Shown here piece by piece: positions 44,542 to 55,404 of a DNA stretch of 64,000 nt. The DNA is from Gambelia wislizenii (taxonomy: Eukaryota; Chordata; Lepidosauria; Squamata; Crotaphytidae). A model generated the notes under the pieces. That model made no database searches, had not been told where the DNA came from, and saw only the letters and a list, made by a program, of their open reading frames with translations. How positions within the stretch are numbered: position 1 is the first letter of the stretch; each line of letters starts with the position of its first letter. The position numbers and the translations under genes are program-made. The stretch lies in the NCBI GenBank assembly GCA_030847615.1, contig JAUMIR010000005.1:79952492-80016491 (forward strand). The letters are read 5' to 3'.

Positions 44542-46390
44542 ATGATAGAAATTCATGATACAAAAACCAATGAAAAATGAATTGGACATAGCTCCCACTT
44601 TGGAAGAGAGCCTTAAGGCCATACAGCAGATGAAAAACGGCAAGGCAGCTGGGATTGATGGAATCCCACCTGAAGTTTGGAAACACGGAGGTCATGCACT
44701 CCACGAAAAATTCCACGAATTCCTTGTGAATTGCTGGGAAAAAGGGGAACTGCCATCAGACCTCCGAGATGCAGTCATCATCACCCTGTACAAGAAAAAA
44801 GGAGCAAAATCCGACTGCTCAAACTATCGAGGCATAACACTGCTCTCTATTGCTGGAAAAATCCTTGCAAGGATACTCCTGAACAGATTAGTTCCTGCTA
44901 TTGCAGAAGAACTTCTCCCTGAAAGCCAATGTGGCTTCAGAGCCAATAGGAGTACTACAGACATGGTATTTGCCCTTAGGCAACTGCAAGAAAAATGTAG
45001 GGAGCAGAACAAGGGTCTCTATGTAACATTTGTCGACCTCACCAAAGCCTTTGACACTGTAAGTAGAAAAGGTCTGTGGCAGATCCTGGAAAGACTAGGA
45101 TGTCCCCCCAAATTCCTTAAAATGATTATCTTGCTACACGAGGGCCAGCGTGGTCAAGTCAGATATGGCGATGCTGTTTCAGAGCCCTTTCTAATAACTA
45201 ATGGAGTGAAGCAAGGTTGTGTTCTTGCACCAACTTTATTTACAATCTTCTTTAGCATGATGCTCCAAAGGGCTATGGCAGAGCTTGAAGAAGACGACGG
45301 CATCTATATACGTTACCGTACTGATGGCAGCTTGTTTAACTTAAGCCGTCTGAGGGCTTGCACTAAGACTCTAAACTATCTAGTCCGTGAGCTGCTCTTC
45401 GCTGATGATGCTGCCCTTGTTGCCCACACAGAAGCAGCTCTGCAGCGCCTAACGTCCTGCTTTGCAACAGCTGCAGAGCTGTTTGGGTTAGAAGTCAACC
45501 TGAAGAAAACAGAAGTTCTTTACCAGCCTGCACCACAGGACGAACACCACCATCCCCACATTGCCGTCGGCAAATCTGTGCTCAAGTCCGTTCAGCAGTT
45601 CACCTACCTGGGAAGCATCATCTCCTCAGATGCCAAGATTGACAAAGAGATCAATCACAGATTAGCAAAGGCATATAGTGCATTTGGAAGACTTCACAAA
45701 AGAGTCTGGAGCAATAAACACCTGAGGCAAAGCACAAAAATCAGTGTGTATAGAGCCATCGTACTGTCTATCCTCCTTTATGGATCTGAAACATGGGTCA
45801 CCTATCGCCACCACCTATGACTCCTCGAGCGCTTTCATCAGCACTGTATATGCACAATCCTAAATATACACTGGACTGACTATGTGACGAATGTTGCTGT
45901 CCTTGAGCAAGCAGGGATCACCAGCATTGAGGCCATGATATTGAGAACACAGCTGCGCTGGGCAGGGCACGTTTCTAGGATGGAGGGCCATCGCCTTCCA
46001 AAAATACTACTCTACGGTGAACTCACCACAGGTCAGTGTAAGAGGGGCGCTCCAAAAAAGCGATACAAAGACTCCCTGAAACAACATCTCAGGCTTGGCC
46101 AAATTGATCACGAACAGTGGTCCGCCCTGGCCTCACATCGGGAGGCATGGAGACGCACTATCCACAATGCTGCAGCCTTATTTGAGAACTCACGACGAAC
46201 ACGTCTTGAAGAGAAACGACAACGCAGAAAGAATCACAACCCAAAAACATCACCCAAGGAGACCTTCTGCTGTGCTTTTTGCAACCGGACTTGTTTATCT
46301 TGGATTGGCCTTTTTAGTCATCAGCGCGCTTGCTGAAAGCGCGGGATGAGTCCTTCCTGAATCTTCGTTTGCGAAGAAAAGCCAGACCAG
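44542..46390 (+). mobile_element. RTE-like LINE, copy 1 (5' truncated)
   Basis: The 10-bp duplication ACTATTATTC (44532-44541 and 46391-46400) defines the insertion. The element is truncated before the reverse transcriptase and ends GAAGAAAAGCCAGACCAG. Its coding region is described separately. It is about 98 percent identical in protein to copy 2 at 51320-54180 over the shared part (my count by eye). Confidence 0.9.
44555..46336 (+). pseudogene. RTE-like reverse transcriptase and zinc-finger end, one stop
   Basis: The frame opens with PTLEESLKAIQQMKNGKAAG and GIDGIPPEVWK, then SDCSNYRGITLLSIAGKILA, LPESQCGFRANRSTTDMVF, FVDLTKAFDTVSR, NGVKQGCVLAPTLF and ELLFADDAALV, which holds the catalytic FADD. 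A TGA at 45818-45820 interrupts it; copy 2 has CGA there, so one C-to-T change at a CpG caused it. The same frame then continues to 46336 with QLRWAGHVSRM and a C-terminal Cys/His motif, CAFCNRTC with SHQRAC. Otherwise no frame damage is seen. Confidence 0.9.
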
Positions 46391-46539
46391 ACTATTATTC
46401 TTGGTTTCACATATCATGGTGAGTTGAGGAAGATATCTCCCATGGATACGGGGTGTAACCTGTTCATAGAATGAAAATACAGACATCTTGCTATAGGCAA
46501 TATCAGAAACCATAGACAAATACATGACAGATGACATTA

Positions 46540-46774
46540 CAATGGGCCCTTGGTATCTGCTGGGGTTTTTGATTCCAGGACTCCCCGTGGATGCTCAAGT
46601 CCCATGATATACAATGGCATAGTGAAATTGTGTCCCTTATATAAAATGGCAAAATCAAGCTTTCCTTTTTCAATTTTTTGGGGGGAGGGATATTTTCAAG
46701 ATGTGAGCAGTTGAATCTGTGGTTGAATGGTTGAATCTGTGGATGCAAAATCCATGGATAAATACTAGTGACTG
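46540..46774. mobile_element. Tigger-like relic, TA flanks
   Basis: It begins CAATGGGCCCTTGGTATCTG after TA, contains CCCGTGGATGCTCAAGTCCC and ends with TCTGTGGATGCAAAATCCATG and GACTG before TA (46775-46776). A and T tracts lie in the middle. Diverged but complete. Confidence 0.7.
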
Positions 46775-46779
46775 TATTT

Positions 46780-47685
46780 GCAAGGGGGGCCACCTTAGCC
46801 CACTGCAGCAAAAAGGAACAAACAACCTTGTCTCATCTTAAAGACTGATAAGTTTTATTTGGTTTAAGGTTTAATTGTCTGTCACTTACTCCATCTGATA
46901 AAGATACTTGATAGTCTGGCCACTGTATATATCAGTGAATGTTATCTATGGGGATGCTTTGGTATGCTATCCTAGTGTATTTTCATATCTTGATTCATAA
47001 TTCATTTTGCAATAGGGAAATTAGAATGGTGTTGTAGTAATGACAAACCCATCTATGACTCAGTGACATCTCTAGTATGGAAGTCAAGCAGAAACTGGAC
47101 TGCAATGCAGATTCCTTGGCTTAATTTGTGTGTGGGTTGGACTTTTAGTGACTTACTTTATATAGAATACAAATATTATTCCCATAGTGGCTCACCTCTA
47201 TTTATTGTTCACATAAGTCACAAAAGAGCATATTGGGAATGGTTTTGACACAGCATGAGGTGTGAAGTATAAATAGAAACCAATTGCCCTTTTAATTTGA
47301 TTGTAGTCATGCTAAGCCTCATGATGATTTCCCATAAACTACCCTTGACTTTTCTTTAATTTAGATTACACTTGCAACTTTTATTATGGGTAACAGAGAA
47401 GCGTACTTGTAAATTACACTAGCATAGTCCAGAACCCATGGATCAATTTACAAAACCCAAAGAGTGAGCTGAAAATACAAGTGGATATGCAGAATTTGGG
47501 ATATAGTGAGGGTACAAGGTTTTCCTGAGTTGCAGACAGGGTGTGTGCAGTAGCAATCATACAACCACTCTGCCTGATGGTGAATTCTTACTGAATTTAT
47601 TCAGTTCACATTTTTAGCATGCTGATTTCGTTGTGTGACTTGCTCTAGTGACTCTCAACACAAAATATTGCCAAAGTTCATGTCT
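46780..47685. other. No identifiable gene or element
   Basis: AT-rich sequence without recognised repeats. Confidence 0.45.
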
Positions 47686-47689
47686 GTGG

Positions 47690-47916
47690 ATGTTGTTGTG
47701 TGCCCTCAAGTTGTTTCAAACTTATGGTGATCCTAAGAAGAACCTATCATGGGATTTTCTTGGCAAGATTTCTTCATAAAGGGTTTGTATTTTCCTTCCT
47801 CTGAGGATGAGAAAGTACAACTTGCCCGAGGCCACCTAGTGGATTTCCATGACTGAGTGGGGATTCTAACCCCGGTCTCCATCCAAGACTCAAACCACTA
47901 CACCACACTGGCTCTC
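47690..47916 (-). mobile_element. Sauria-type SINE, antisense
   Basis: It starts with the inverse Bov-B-like end (GTTGTTGTGTGCCCTCAAG), then TTCTTGGCAAGATTT and CCACCTAGTGGATTTCC. It finishes with the inverse B box (CCGGTCTCC next to TCTAACC) and the head (ACCACTACACCACACTGGC). Nearly full length. Confidence 0.9.
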
Positions 47917-48225
47917 TTTTCATGGATATTACTGAGATAAAATCACATCAAATCAGCAGCTGTAGACACATGTGTATTAGCTTTGTTGTCAAATGTATAC
48001 TTCACTTTTCTGAAATACGCTAGATGTTCAAGGCAGCTCCCAAAAGGACAAGCCAATGCAATTTCAAACTGATCAAGAAACACCTAAAGGTTAAGTGAGA
48101 GATTAAATTGCTCATCACATAATGGGAAGGATCACTACCAACATCCTTCTCTCTCTTCAGTCCCTTGCATTGTACCTAAAAGTCTCCCAGACCCCAGGAG
48201 CAAATGTCCTAGGTCACAAGAGACT

Positions 48226-49096
48226 TGTTACCTACCTTGACACCCACAGCCCCATGTCTATCTTATCAATTGGCAATATTTAATAATTAGGTCAAATGTG
48301 GCTTTCTACACAGTGCAGCCATTAAATCTGGAAAAATTCCAACAAATTGCATGACTAGCATTCAGACTTAGTCAGGTATGCACTTAAGGAAAGACCACCT
48401 ACATTTCAAAAAAATGTTTATTTGCAAGGCAACTGAAGGTCCGAACACCTGGCTAATCCGATAAGCTAAATCTGGGAGACTCAAATCTGTAAACGATCCT
48501 CATTCCTTCACCCTTCCCAAACAAAGGAAGTTGCTTGCCCCCCCATTCAGTCACAAAGTATTCACACATTAAGATGCCATTAACACATCCACAATATCTT
48601 TGTCTCACCATGAGCAACTCCAAGAAGTATTGTCTCCTACTATAGATTTCACACCCTGGAGACAGTTATTAACTATAAAAACCCCTCCAAAACTCCACTC
48701 AAATGCTCACAGATCCCCTTGCTGTGAACACTGTGTCTGTCTGTGCAGCCATTCCTGTTCCAGACCCCCACTCTGCTGGTTTCTTCCATGATCTCATCTC
48801 TACAGGACAGGTGTTGTATCTTCCACAACGAACTCCCTTCCCTATCTTTCTATCCCAATATTTCCTGCTTTATTTGCTAGTCTTGCATGAATGCTTGAAG
48901 CCTGAATGTGTGTATGAATGTTGTTATTATTGTTTTTCTCAATCATTGTACTATCTAGCTTAATGTCTCAGTACCAGTAAACATAAGTCAAAAGATTCCA
49001 TTGCCCCCCTCTCACATAGCCAAGCTGAGATTCCGTTGTCCCCCTCTCGCATAGCCAAGCTGAGTACATTAATTCCTGAAATTAATGTTGATTTTT
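48226..49096 (+). mobile_element. LTR of an LTR retrotransposon
   Basis: It starts TGTTACCTACCTTGACACC like the LTR at 37121. TTAACTATAAAAACCCC near 48670 is the TATA candidate. The stretch TTCCTGCTTTATTTGCTAG and GCTTGAAGCCTGAATG matches 37.85 kb. CAGTACCAGTAAACATAAG opens the U5, which carries a 35-bp tandem duplication (48994-49028 and 49029-49063). A PBS-like GAGGGTCCATAAGACCCC follows at 49098. No coding region. Confidence 0.6.
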
Positions 49097-49099
49097 TGA

Positions 49100-50030
49100 G
49101 GGTCCATAAGACCCCTTAGCACAGAGAGATGGGAAAGGGACATTCTGTGAATATTGACTCCATTCATGGAAGGAAAGTAAGGAGCCATGTCAATAAACAA
49201 TGACAAAGTGGCATTATTATTTTTTAAAGTAAAAATTGAAATAAAAGGTATCTTAGCCAGTCAAAATCTGTCTAAATATCTTTGCTTGCCCATGAAAGTC
49301 CAACAGAAAGGGGTTAGATGAATCCAAAGTGCACCCAAAGTGCAGGAGAACTTTCCCATGTTTTCACTACATGCATCTCAAACCATGGTAAAATATACAG
49401 AAGCATATCTCACAAATGTATTAAGATGCAATCAGGGGTCATATAAGAGAATTCAGTGAGAAGCAAACAAGGTATTGGTGTGAACCTATAGTGTGTCTGT
49501 GTTCTCCCCACAACCTTGCTAATATATCACATTTTTTAAAAAAAGACCAGTGATGGCCATGTAAATCTTCACTTATTTACTTCTCATTTATATGAATATC
49601 ATTTTTTTCACCATTCAAAGAGATTGCTAGACATTTGTGTTTTGATTATTTGTCCCCCTGCATTTTGGGATTCTCCTCCCCCAATAGTTTATAAACAAGT
49701 GTTTTGGAGGATTTTTGTTTTGTTTTGTTTTCTTGCACAACCCCTGAACTTTTTCTGGAAAAAAATGTACTTTTTTTCAACAAGAACAACAAAAATCCCT
49801 GGTCTTTGCAGGGTGAAAAATTGCTAGGTGGTTCACAGTTTCTTTTTCTTTTTTAAAAATATGATTTTATAAATGTTCTCCATAAAAATTACAAGAGCAA
49901 CCTGAATCCTCCCCACTGCAGAACTAATTAAACTGGAGAGAATATAATTTTTTGACACATTGAAAGACTTCTTCCCATCAGGTACAAGAAAATGTGTGAA
50001 TATTCTTTACATCCAAAAACCCACTTTCCC
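49100..50030. other. No identifiable gene or element
   Basis: Unassigned AT-rich sequence beyond the PBS-like site of the LTR. Confidence 0.45.
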
Positions 50031-50035
50031 CCTTT

Positions 50036-50218
50036 GTTAATTTCATAGTATTTTCTTAGGTAAGGAATAGTAAGAGGTGGTTTTGCCAGTTCCTTCTTCT
50101 GAAATATAGCCTACAGCACCTGGTATTTGTTGGTGGTCTCCTATCCAAGTACAAGCCAGGGCTGACCTTGCTTAGCTTCCAAGATCAGAGAAGATCTGGT
50201 GCTTTTAGGATATTTAGG
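50036..50218 (-). mobile_element. 5S rRNA-derived SINE, 3' tail missing
   Basis: On the minus strand it begins with a 5S rRNA-like head of about 110 bp: GATCTTGGAAGCTAAGCAAG, TACTTGGATAGGAGACCACC and GGTGCTGTAGGC. A body follows (GAAGGAACTGGCAAAACCACC, CCTAAGAAAATAC). This matches 5S-Sauria SINEs as I recall them. The Bov-B-like 3' end is absent, so the copy is truncated there. The 5S internal promoter is degraded, so this is not a functional rRNA gene. Confidence 0.85.
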
Positions 50219-50221
50219 CAA

Positions 50222-50248
50222 ACACACACACACACACACACACACACC
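50222..50248. repeat. (CA)n microsatellite
   Basis: About thirteen CA units immediately 5' of the 5S-derived SINE. Confidence 0.95.
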
Positions 50249-50249
50249 A

Positions 50250-51315
50250 CAATATTTGAAACAATAAATCTATCAGTTGCCATTTCCTGCATTAATATCA
50301 CTCTAAATGGAATAAGAATACAAAGTAGTGGAGTAATGCTTCCTGACATTAAGGAGAACAAAATGAGGCAGATATATTTCTCCTTAGGCAGACCCCTTCC
50401 ACAATTCTCCTCACACACACCCACACACACACACCAGCCCTCTGCTGCCTGCTATCCTTTCTCTCTTTCTCCTCTCCCTCCTTCATCTGACAGTGGGAAA
50501 ATACTCATCTTGAGGAACAGAAAAGCATGCCAGGCAGTGAAGGGCTGTGATGGAAATGGGGAAGGAAAAAAAAAGGACAGCGAGAGTCTCTTCTTACAGA
50601 ATGTGATGCTTTGATTGTCATTTCACACTGGGGATTGTGGACTGAGCTACAAGCCTCTTGATCTCCAGGGGAAATGGTAGTCTGAGCATGATTTCCCTGC
50701 CAATGAGTTGTCTCTGGTGGGAAATAACCTGGACATCATTTCCCATTGAGGATTATCATGCATATAGATTAGACCCTTGATTTCCCATGGAAAAGATGCT
50801 CTGAGTGTAGTTTCTTGGGCCCAATGGACTTGGACCTCCCCATCCCATCATGTACAAACCAGTCCCACCTCCCGCCCCTGACCAAACAAAGATGAGATTT
50901 TTCCTCACTAGGGAAGTAAAGAAAGAAGTATCGCTCAGCCCTCTACAAGTCCTGAGAGTTTTTGAGACTTCAACAGGATTGCTCAAGCCGCCTAACTGAT
51001 TACTGAGGCAAGCATCAGAACGTTCATCTGTCTCCAGTGACCAAGAGCCCAGCATATTGAGTGAAACCCCTTCCTTCACTGTGTATAATCCTCCCTTCCA
51101 GCAGTGATCAGTAGAAAGGACTCAACATCTGGAAACCCCATACTCTAATGGAAAAGAGGTTGGATGCACAGCTGCCACTTTCATTATCTGAACATGCTAC
51201 ATTTCTTAAAAAGAAATACAGTTTATTCAGCTATCTTTTCATTTCTTTTTTTAATTCCAGCATAATGGTTCAACATGAAGTGAGTCAATGAAAATGTATC
51301 CACAGTGTATCTAAT
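50250..51315. other. No identifiable gene or element
   Basis: Short direct motifs (GGGAAATGGTAG, TTTCCCA..GAGGAT near 50660-50790) recur loosely, but I cannot assign an element. Confidence 0.4.
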
Positions 51316-51319
51316 CCCC

Positions 51320-54180
51320 TTCTCTCTCTCTGGCTTTTCTTCGCAAACGAAGATTCAGGAAGGACTCGTCCCGCACTTTCTGCAAGCGCGCTGATGACTA
51401 AAAAGGCCAATCCGAGATAAACAAGTCCGGTTGCAAAAAGCACAGCAGAAGGTCTCCTTGGGTGATGTTTTTGGGTTGTGATTCTTTCTGCGTTGTCGTT
51501 TCTCTTCAAGACTTGTTCGTCGTGAGTTCTCAAATAAGGCTGCAGCATTGTCGATAGTGCGTCTCCATGCCTCCCGATGTGAGGCCAGGGCGGACCACTG
51601 TTGGTGATCAATTTGGCCAAGCCTGAGATGTTGTTTCAGGGAGTCTTTGTATCGCTTTTTTGGAGCGCCCCTCTTACGCTGACCCGTGGTGAGTTCACCG
51701 TAGAGTAGTATTTTTGGGAGGCGATGGTCCTCCATCCTAGAAACGTGCCCTGCCCAGCGCAGCTGTGTTCTCAATATCATGGCCTCAATGCTGGTGATCC
51801 CTGCTTGCTCAAGGACAGCAACATTCGTCACATAGTCAGTCCAGTGTATATTTAGGATTGTGCGTAGACAGCGCTGATGAAAGCGCTCGAGGAGTCGTAG
51901 GTGGTGGCGATAGGTGACCCATGTTTCAGATCCATAAAGGAGGATAGACAGTACGATGGCTCTATACACACTGATTTTTGTGCTTTGCCTCAGGTGTTTA
52001 TTGCTCCAGACTCTTTTGTGAAGTCTTCCAAATGCACTATATGCCTTTGCTAATCTGTGATCGATCTCTTTGTCAATCTTGGCATCTGAGGAGATGATGC
52101 TTCCCAGGTAGGTGAACTGCTGAACGGACTTGAGCACTGATTTGCCGACAGCAATGTGGGGATGGTGGTGTTCGTCCTGTGGTGCAGGCTGGTAAAGAAC
52201 TTCTGTTTTCTTCAGGTTGACTTCTAGCCCAAACAGCTCTGCAGCTGTTGCAAAGCAGGATGTTAGGCGCTGCAGAGCTGCTTCTGTGTGGCCAACAAGG
52301 GCAGCATCATCGGCGAAGAGCAGCTCACGGACTAGATAGTTTAGAGTCTTAGTGTGAGCCCTCAGACGGCTTAAGTTAAACAAGCTACCATCAGTACGGT
52401 AGCGTATATAGATGCCGTCGTCTTCTTCAAGCTCTGCCATAGCCCTTTGGAGCATCGTGCTAAAGAAGATTGTAAATAAAGTTGGTGCAAGAACACAACC
52501 TTGCTTCACTCCATTAGTTATTAGAAAGGGCTCTGAAAGAGCATTGCCATATCTGACTTGACCACGCTGTCCCTCGTGTAGCAAGATAATCATTTTAAGG
52601 AATTTGGGGGGACATCCTAGTCTTTCCAGGATCTGCCACAGACCTTTTCTACTTACAGTGTCAAAGGCTTTGGTGAGGTCGACAAATGTTACATAGAGAC
52701 CCTTGTTCTGCTCCCTACATTTTTCTTGCAGTTGCCTAAGGGCAAATACCATGTCTGTAGTGCTCCTATTGGCTCTGAAGCCACATTGGCTTTCAGGGAG
52801 AAGTTCTTCTGCAATAGCAGGAACTAACCTGTTCAGGAGTATCCTTGCAAGGATTTTTCCAGCAATAGAGAGCAGTGTTATGCCTCGATAGTTTGAGCAA
52901 TCGGATTTTGCTCCTTTTTTTCTTGTACAGGGTGATGATGACTGCATCTCGGAGGTCTGATGGCAGTTCCCCTTTTTCCCAGCAATTCACGAGGAATTCG
53001 TGGAATTTTTCGTGGAGTGCATGACCTCCGTGTTTCCAAACTTCAGGTGGGATTCCATCAATCCCAGCTGCCTTGCCGTTTTTCATCTGCTGTATGGCCT
53101 TAAGGGTCTCTTCCAAAGTGGGAGCTATGTCCAATTCATTTTTCATTGGTTTTTGTATCATATATTGGATAGCTGAGCCTTGGACTACTCGGTTGGCGCT
53201 AAAGAGACTTTGAAAATGTTCAGCCCAACGATTTAGGATGGAGGCTTTATCAGTAATTAATGTTTGACCATCTGTACTGTATAAGGAGCTTTGGACCTGA
53301 TAAGTAGGTCCAAACACTGCTTTAAGAGCTTCATAAAATCCTCTATGATCACCCAGATCTGCACAGCATTGTGTCTTTTCTGCTATATTGATCCACCACT
53401 TGTTCTGCATGTCTCGGAGTTTTTGTTGTAGTTTGCTACATGTGAGGCGGAAAGCTGCTTTTCTTACATGACAGGTTGGCTGGGCGAGGTATGCCTGGTG
53501 AGCAGCTCTCTTCCTTGCCAACAGCTCCTGGATCTCTTGGTTGTTTTCATCAAACCAGTCTTGATTTTTCTTGTGGGAGAAGCCAAGGGATTCTTCTGCA
53601 GACTGGAGGATACTGTTTTTGATATGTTGCCAAAGCACTGTAGGAGAGGGATCTGTAGGATGGTCTTCAAGTTTCGTTTGTAGATTTGCCTGGAAGTTGG
53701 CTCTCATGGTAGCTTGTTGAAGATTGTTGACTTGGAGTCTCTTCTTTAAGATGCCACCCCTCTTAGGTTTGAACTTAAGATGAAGATTTAGTTTACATCT
53801 GACAAGGCGATGATCTGTTTGGCATTCTGCACTGGGCATCACTCGTGTATGACGGACATCACGAATGTCTCTCTGACGGACTAGAACGTAGTCAATGAGG
53901 TGCCAATGTTTGGATCGGGGATGCATCCAGGTTGTCTTCAAGCTATCTTTCTGCTGAAAGATTGTGTTTGTAATAGTCAGCTGTTGTTCTGCACAGAACT
54001 CTAGCATTAGGCGTCCGTTATCATTGCAATTTCCAACACCATGCTTGCCTAAGACACCTTTCCAGGCTTCGGAGTTCTTTCCTACTCTGGCATTGAAGTC
54101 ACCAAGGATAATAATTTTATCTTCTACAGGGACTTTTTGTATGAGTTGGCGTAGTTCTGTGTAGAATTTGTCTTTCTCTA
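51320..54180 (-). mobile_element. RTE-like LINE, copy 2, nearly intact
   Basis: This is the most complete autonomous-type element in the window. On the minus strand it runs from within the endonuclease domain through the reverse transcriptase to a C-terminal Cys/His motif and a short GAGAGAGA tail. Its 5' end is truncated at about 54180. Copy 1 lies about 5 kb away in the opposite orientation. The clade is not certain: the sequence style (LLSIAGKILARI, ESQCGFRANRSTTD) is that of widespread RTE/RTEX-like elements. Confidence 0.9.
51355..54180 (-). pseudogene. Endonuclease-RT ORF with one frameshift
   Basis: Upstream of the first in-frame ATG (54007) the frame is already open from about 54180 and shows the endonuclease motif GDFNARVG. 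It continues with HWHLIDYVLVRQRD and the linker to LPSDLRDAVIITLYKKK. There, at 52915-52921, the coding strand has seven A where copy 1 has six. That shift ends the first frame; the second (52947 to 51355) carries GAKSDCSNYRG, FVDLTKAFDTVSR, ELLFADDAALV and the final CAFCNRTC...HQRAC without any stop. So about 940 codons are open apart from one indel. Confidence 0.9.
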
Positions 54181-54181
54181 C

Positions 54182-54288
54182 AACTGTCCAAATTAGCAGT
54201 TTGTGCTGATGATATCCACAAAGTAACTCTTTCTTCTAAAACTGTCCAAATTAGCAGTTTGTGCTGATGATATCCACAAAGTAACTCT
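54182..54288. repeat. 58-bp tandem duplication
   Basis: AACTGTCCAAATTAGCAGTT and the following GTGCTGATGATATCCACAAA recur at 54182 and 54240 almost unchanged. It lies directly at the truncated 5' end of LINE copy 2. Confidence 0.9.
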
Positions 54289-54299
54289 GTGCTGTGCAA

Positions 54300-55280
54300 A
54301 GCAGTACTTCTTTTAATTAGACTTGAATCTCCTACCATTCAGCCTCAGTGGTTGACCCCAAGTTCTAATATGAGACAATATGCACAACTCTTCTTGGTGA
54401 CTCTAAAATGGCAAATGAAAGAATTACAGTCCTGGTAGTGATTGGAGGGTGTTAAGGAAGGGGCATGTTTCATTTGTAGGGGTATGGTTTGCATGAAGAA
54501 AATCCCAGGTTCAGTCAATGGAATCTATTATTAAGTGAATCTTGTATAGGGATAGGGAAGATCCCATCCTGAGATCCTGGAGAGAGTTCCCACCAGTTCG
54601 AATACTGAGCTAAATGTACCAGTGCCTAGTTCATTACAAGGGAGGTGCATTCATATGTTTAAAGCATCCCTTCCTTCTTCTCCCTGAAAGCCTTGATTAT
54701 ATGTTGCACATGCTCCCAGCAAAGGATTGATATTTTGCATTTGCTCCAAGTAAGCATGCACAAAACATTCATTGATGACCCTGCTTCTCAAACGTAACCA
54801 AAATGTCTCCTTATACATGAACCAGAATGTTACAAGCCACTGGCCTTTGACAGAATACACACTCTGCTCTTGACTGTCTCATTGTCATCACAACATCTAC
54901 AACAGAGCCATTATTTGAACTACATGATATTCCTCCCATACTATTTAGTGAAGTCATGCCCCCATAAAATGAAGATAACTTTTAAAACAGTTTATACCAT
55001 AAAAGGAATGAAATAATTTCTCATTAAAGTAAGATTAGAATATATAGCTTGGGTATAAAAAATGAAACGAATTACATATAATTATTCATTTATAGCAAGT
55101 TACTTCCTGGATGAAACAAAAGCAAAGCCACTATATCTTGAAATGGTAAACACCATTGTAATTCCTCTCTGAATATTTTAAATTTGCCATATTTACAACA
55201 AGGAATGCAATATGATTTACTGGCATTATACTGGACCATGAGTTTGTGTGGTTATAGATGGCTTGTGTCAAATGTTTACA
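54300..55280. other. No identifiable gene or element
   Basis: AT-rich sequence with no recognised repeat. Confidence 0.45.
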
Positions 55281-55285
55281 TAGTC

Positions 55286-55402
55286 CAGGGCTTGAAAAAG
55301 TTATTTTTTGGATTATAATGCCTCAGCCAATATGGGCCATGGCCATGTTAGCTGGAAGATTTTAAGGGTTGTTGTCTACAAGAGTAACTTTTCTAAGCTC
55401 TG
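55286..55402. mobile_element. hAT-like foldback miniature
   Basis: The left end CAGGGCTTGAAAAAGTTA and right end TAACTTTTCTAAGCTCTG are inverted partners. The arms hold CATGGCCATG around the centre. An 8-bp duplication is not convincing (ACATAGTC against GCACAGAT). Confidence 0.6.
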
Positions 55403-55404
55403 GC

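Larger units (their letters stand above)
44381..46463. mobile_element. Tigger-like miniature split by an RTE-like LINE
   Basis: The left part (44381-44541) starts CAGCTCAACCCCTGTATCC and shares TGTCCTCTCTTAGCATTTTC with the element at 24407. The right part (46391-46463) ends CATGGATACGGGGTGTAACC plus TG. The flanking TA is not clear. The LINE insertion duplicated ACTATTATTC in it. Confidence 0.6.

Noticed and set aside
50106..50218. 5S rRNA gene
   Set aside because: Diverged from 5S and followed by a SINE body; it is the head of a 5S-derived SINE.
51355..54007. Host reverse-transcriptase-derived gene (domesticated)
   Set aside because: Two near-identical copies, a target duplication at copy 1 and truncated 5' ends are those of ordinary LINE insertions.
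55286..55402. 8-bp duplication around the hAT-like foldback
   Set aside because: ACATAGTC and GCACAGAT differ too much to call a duplication.
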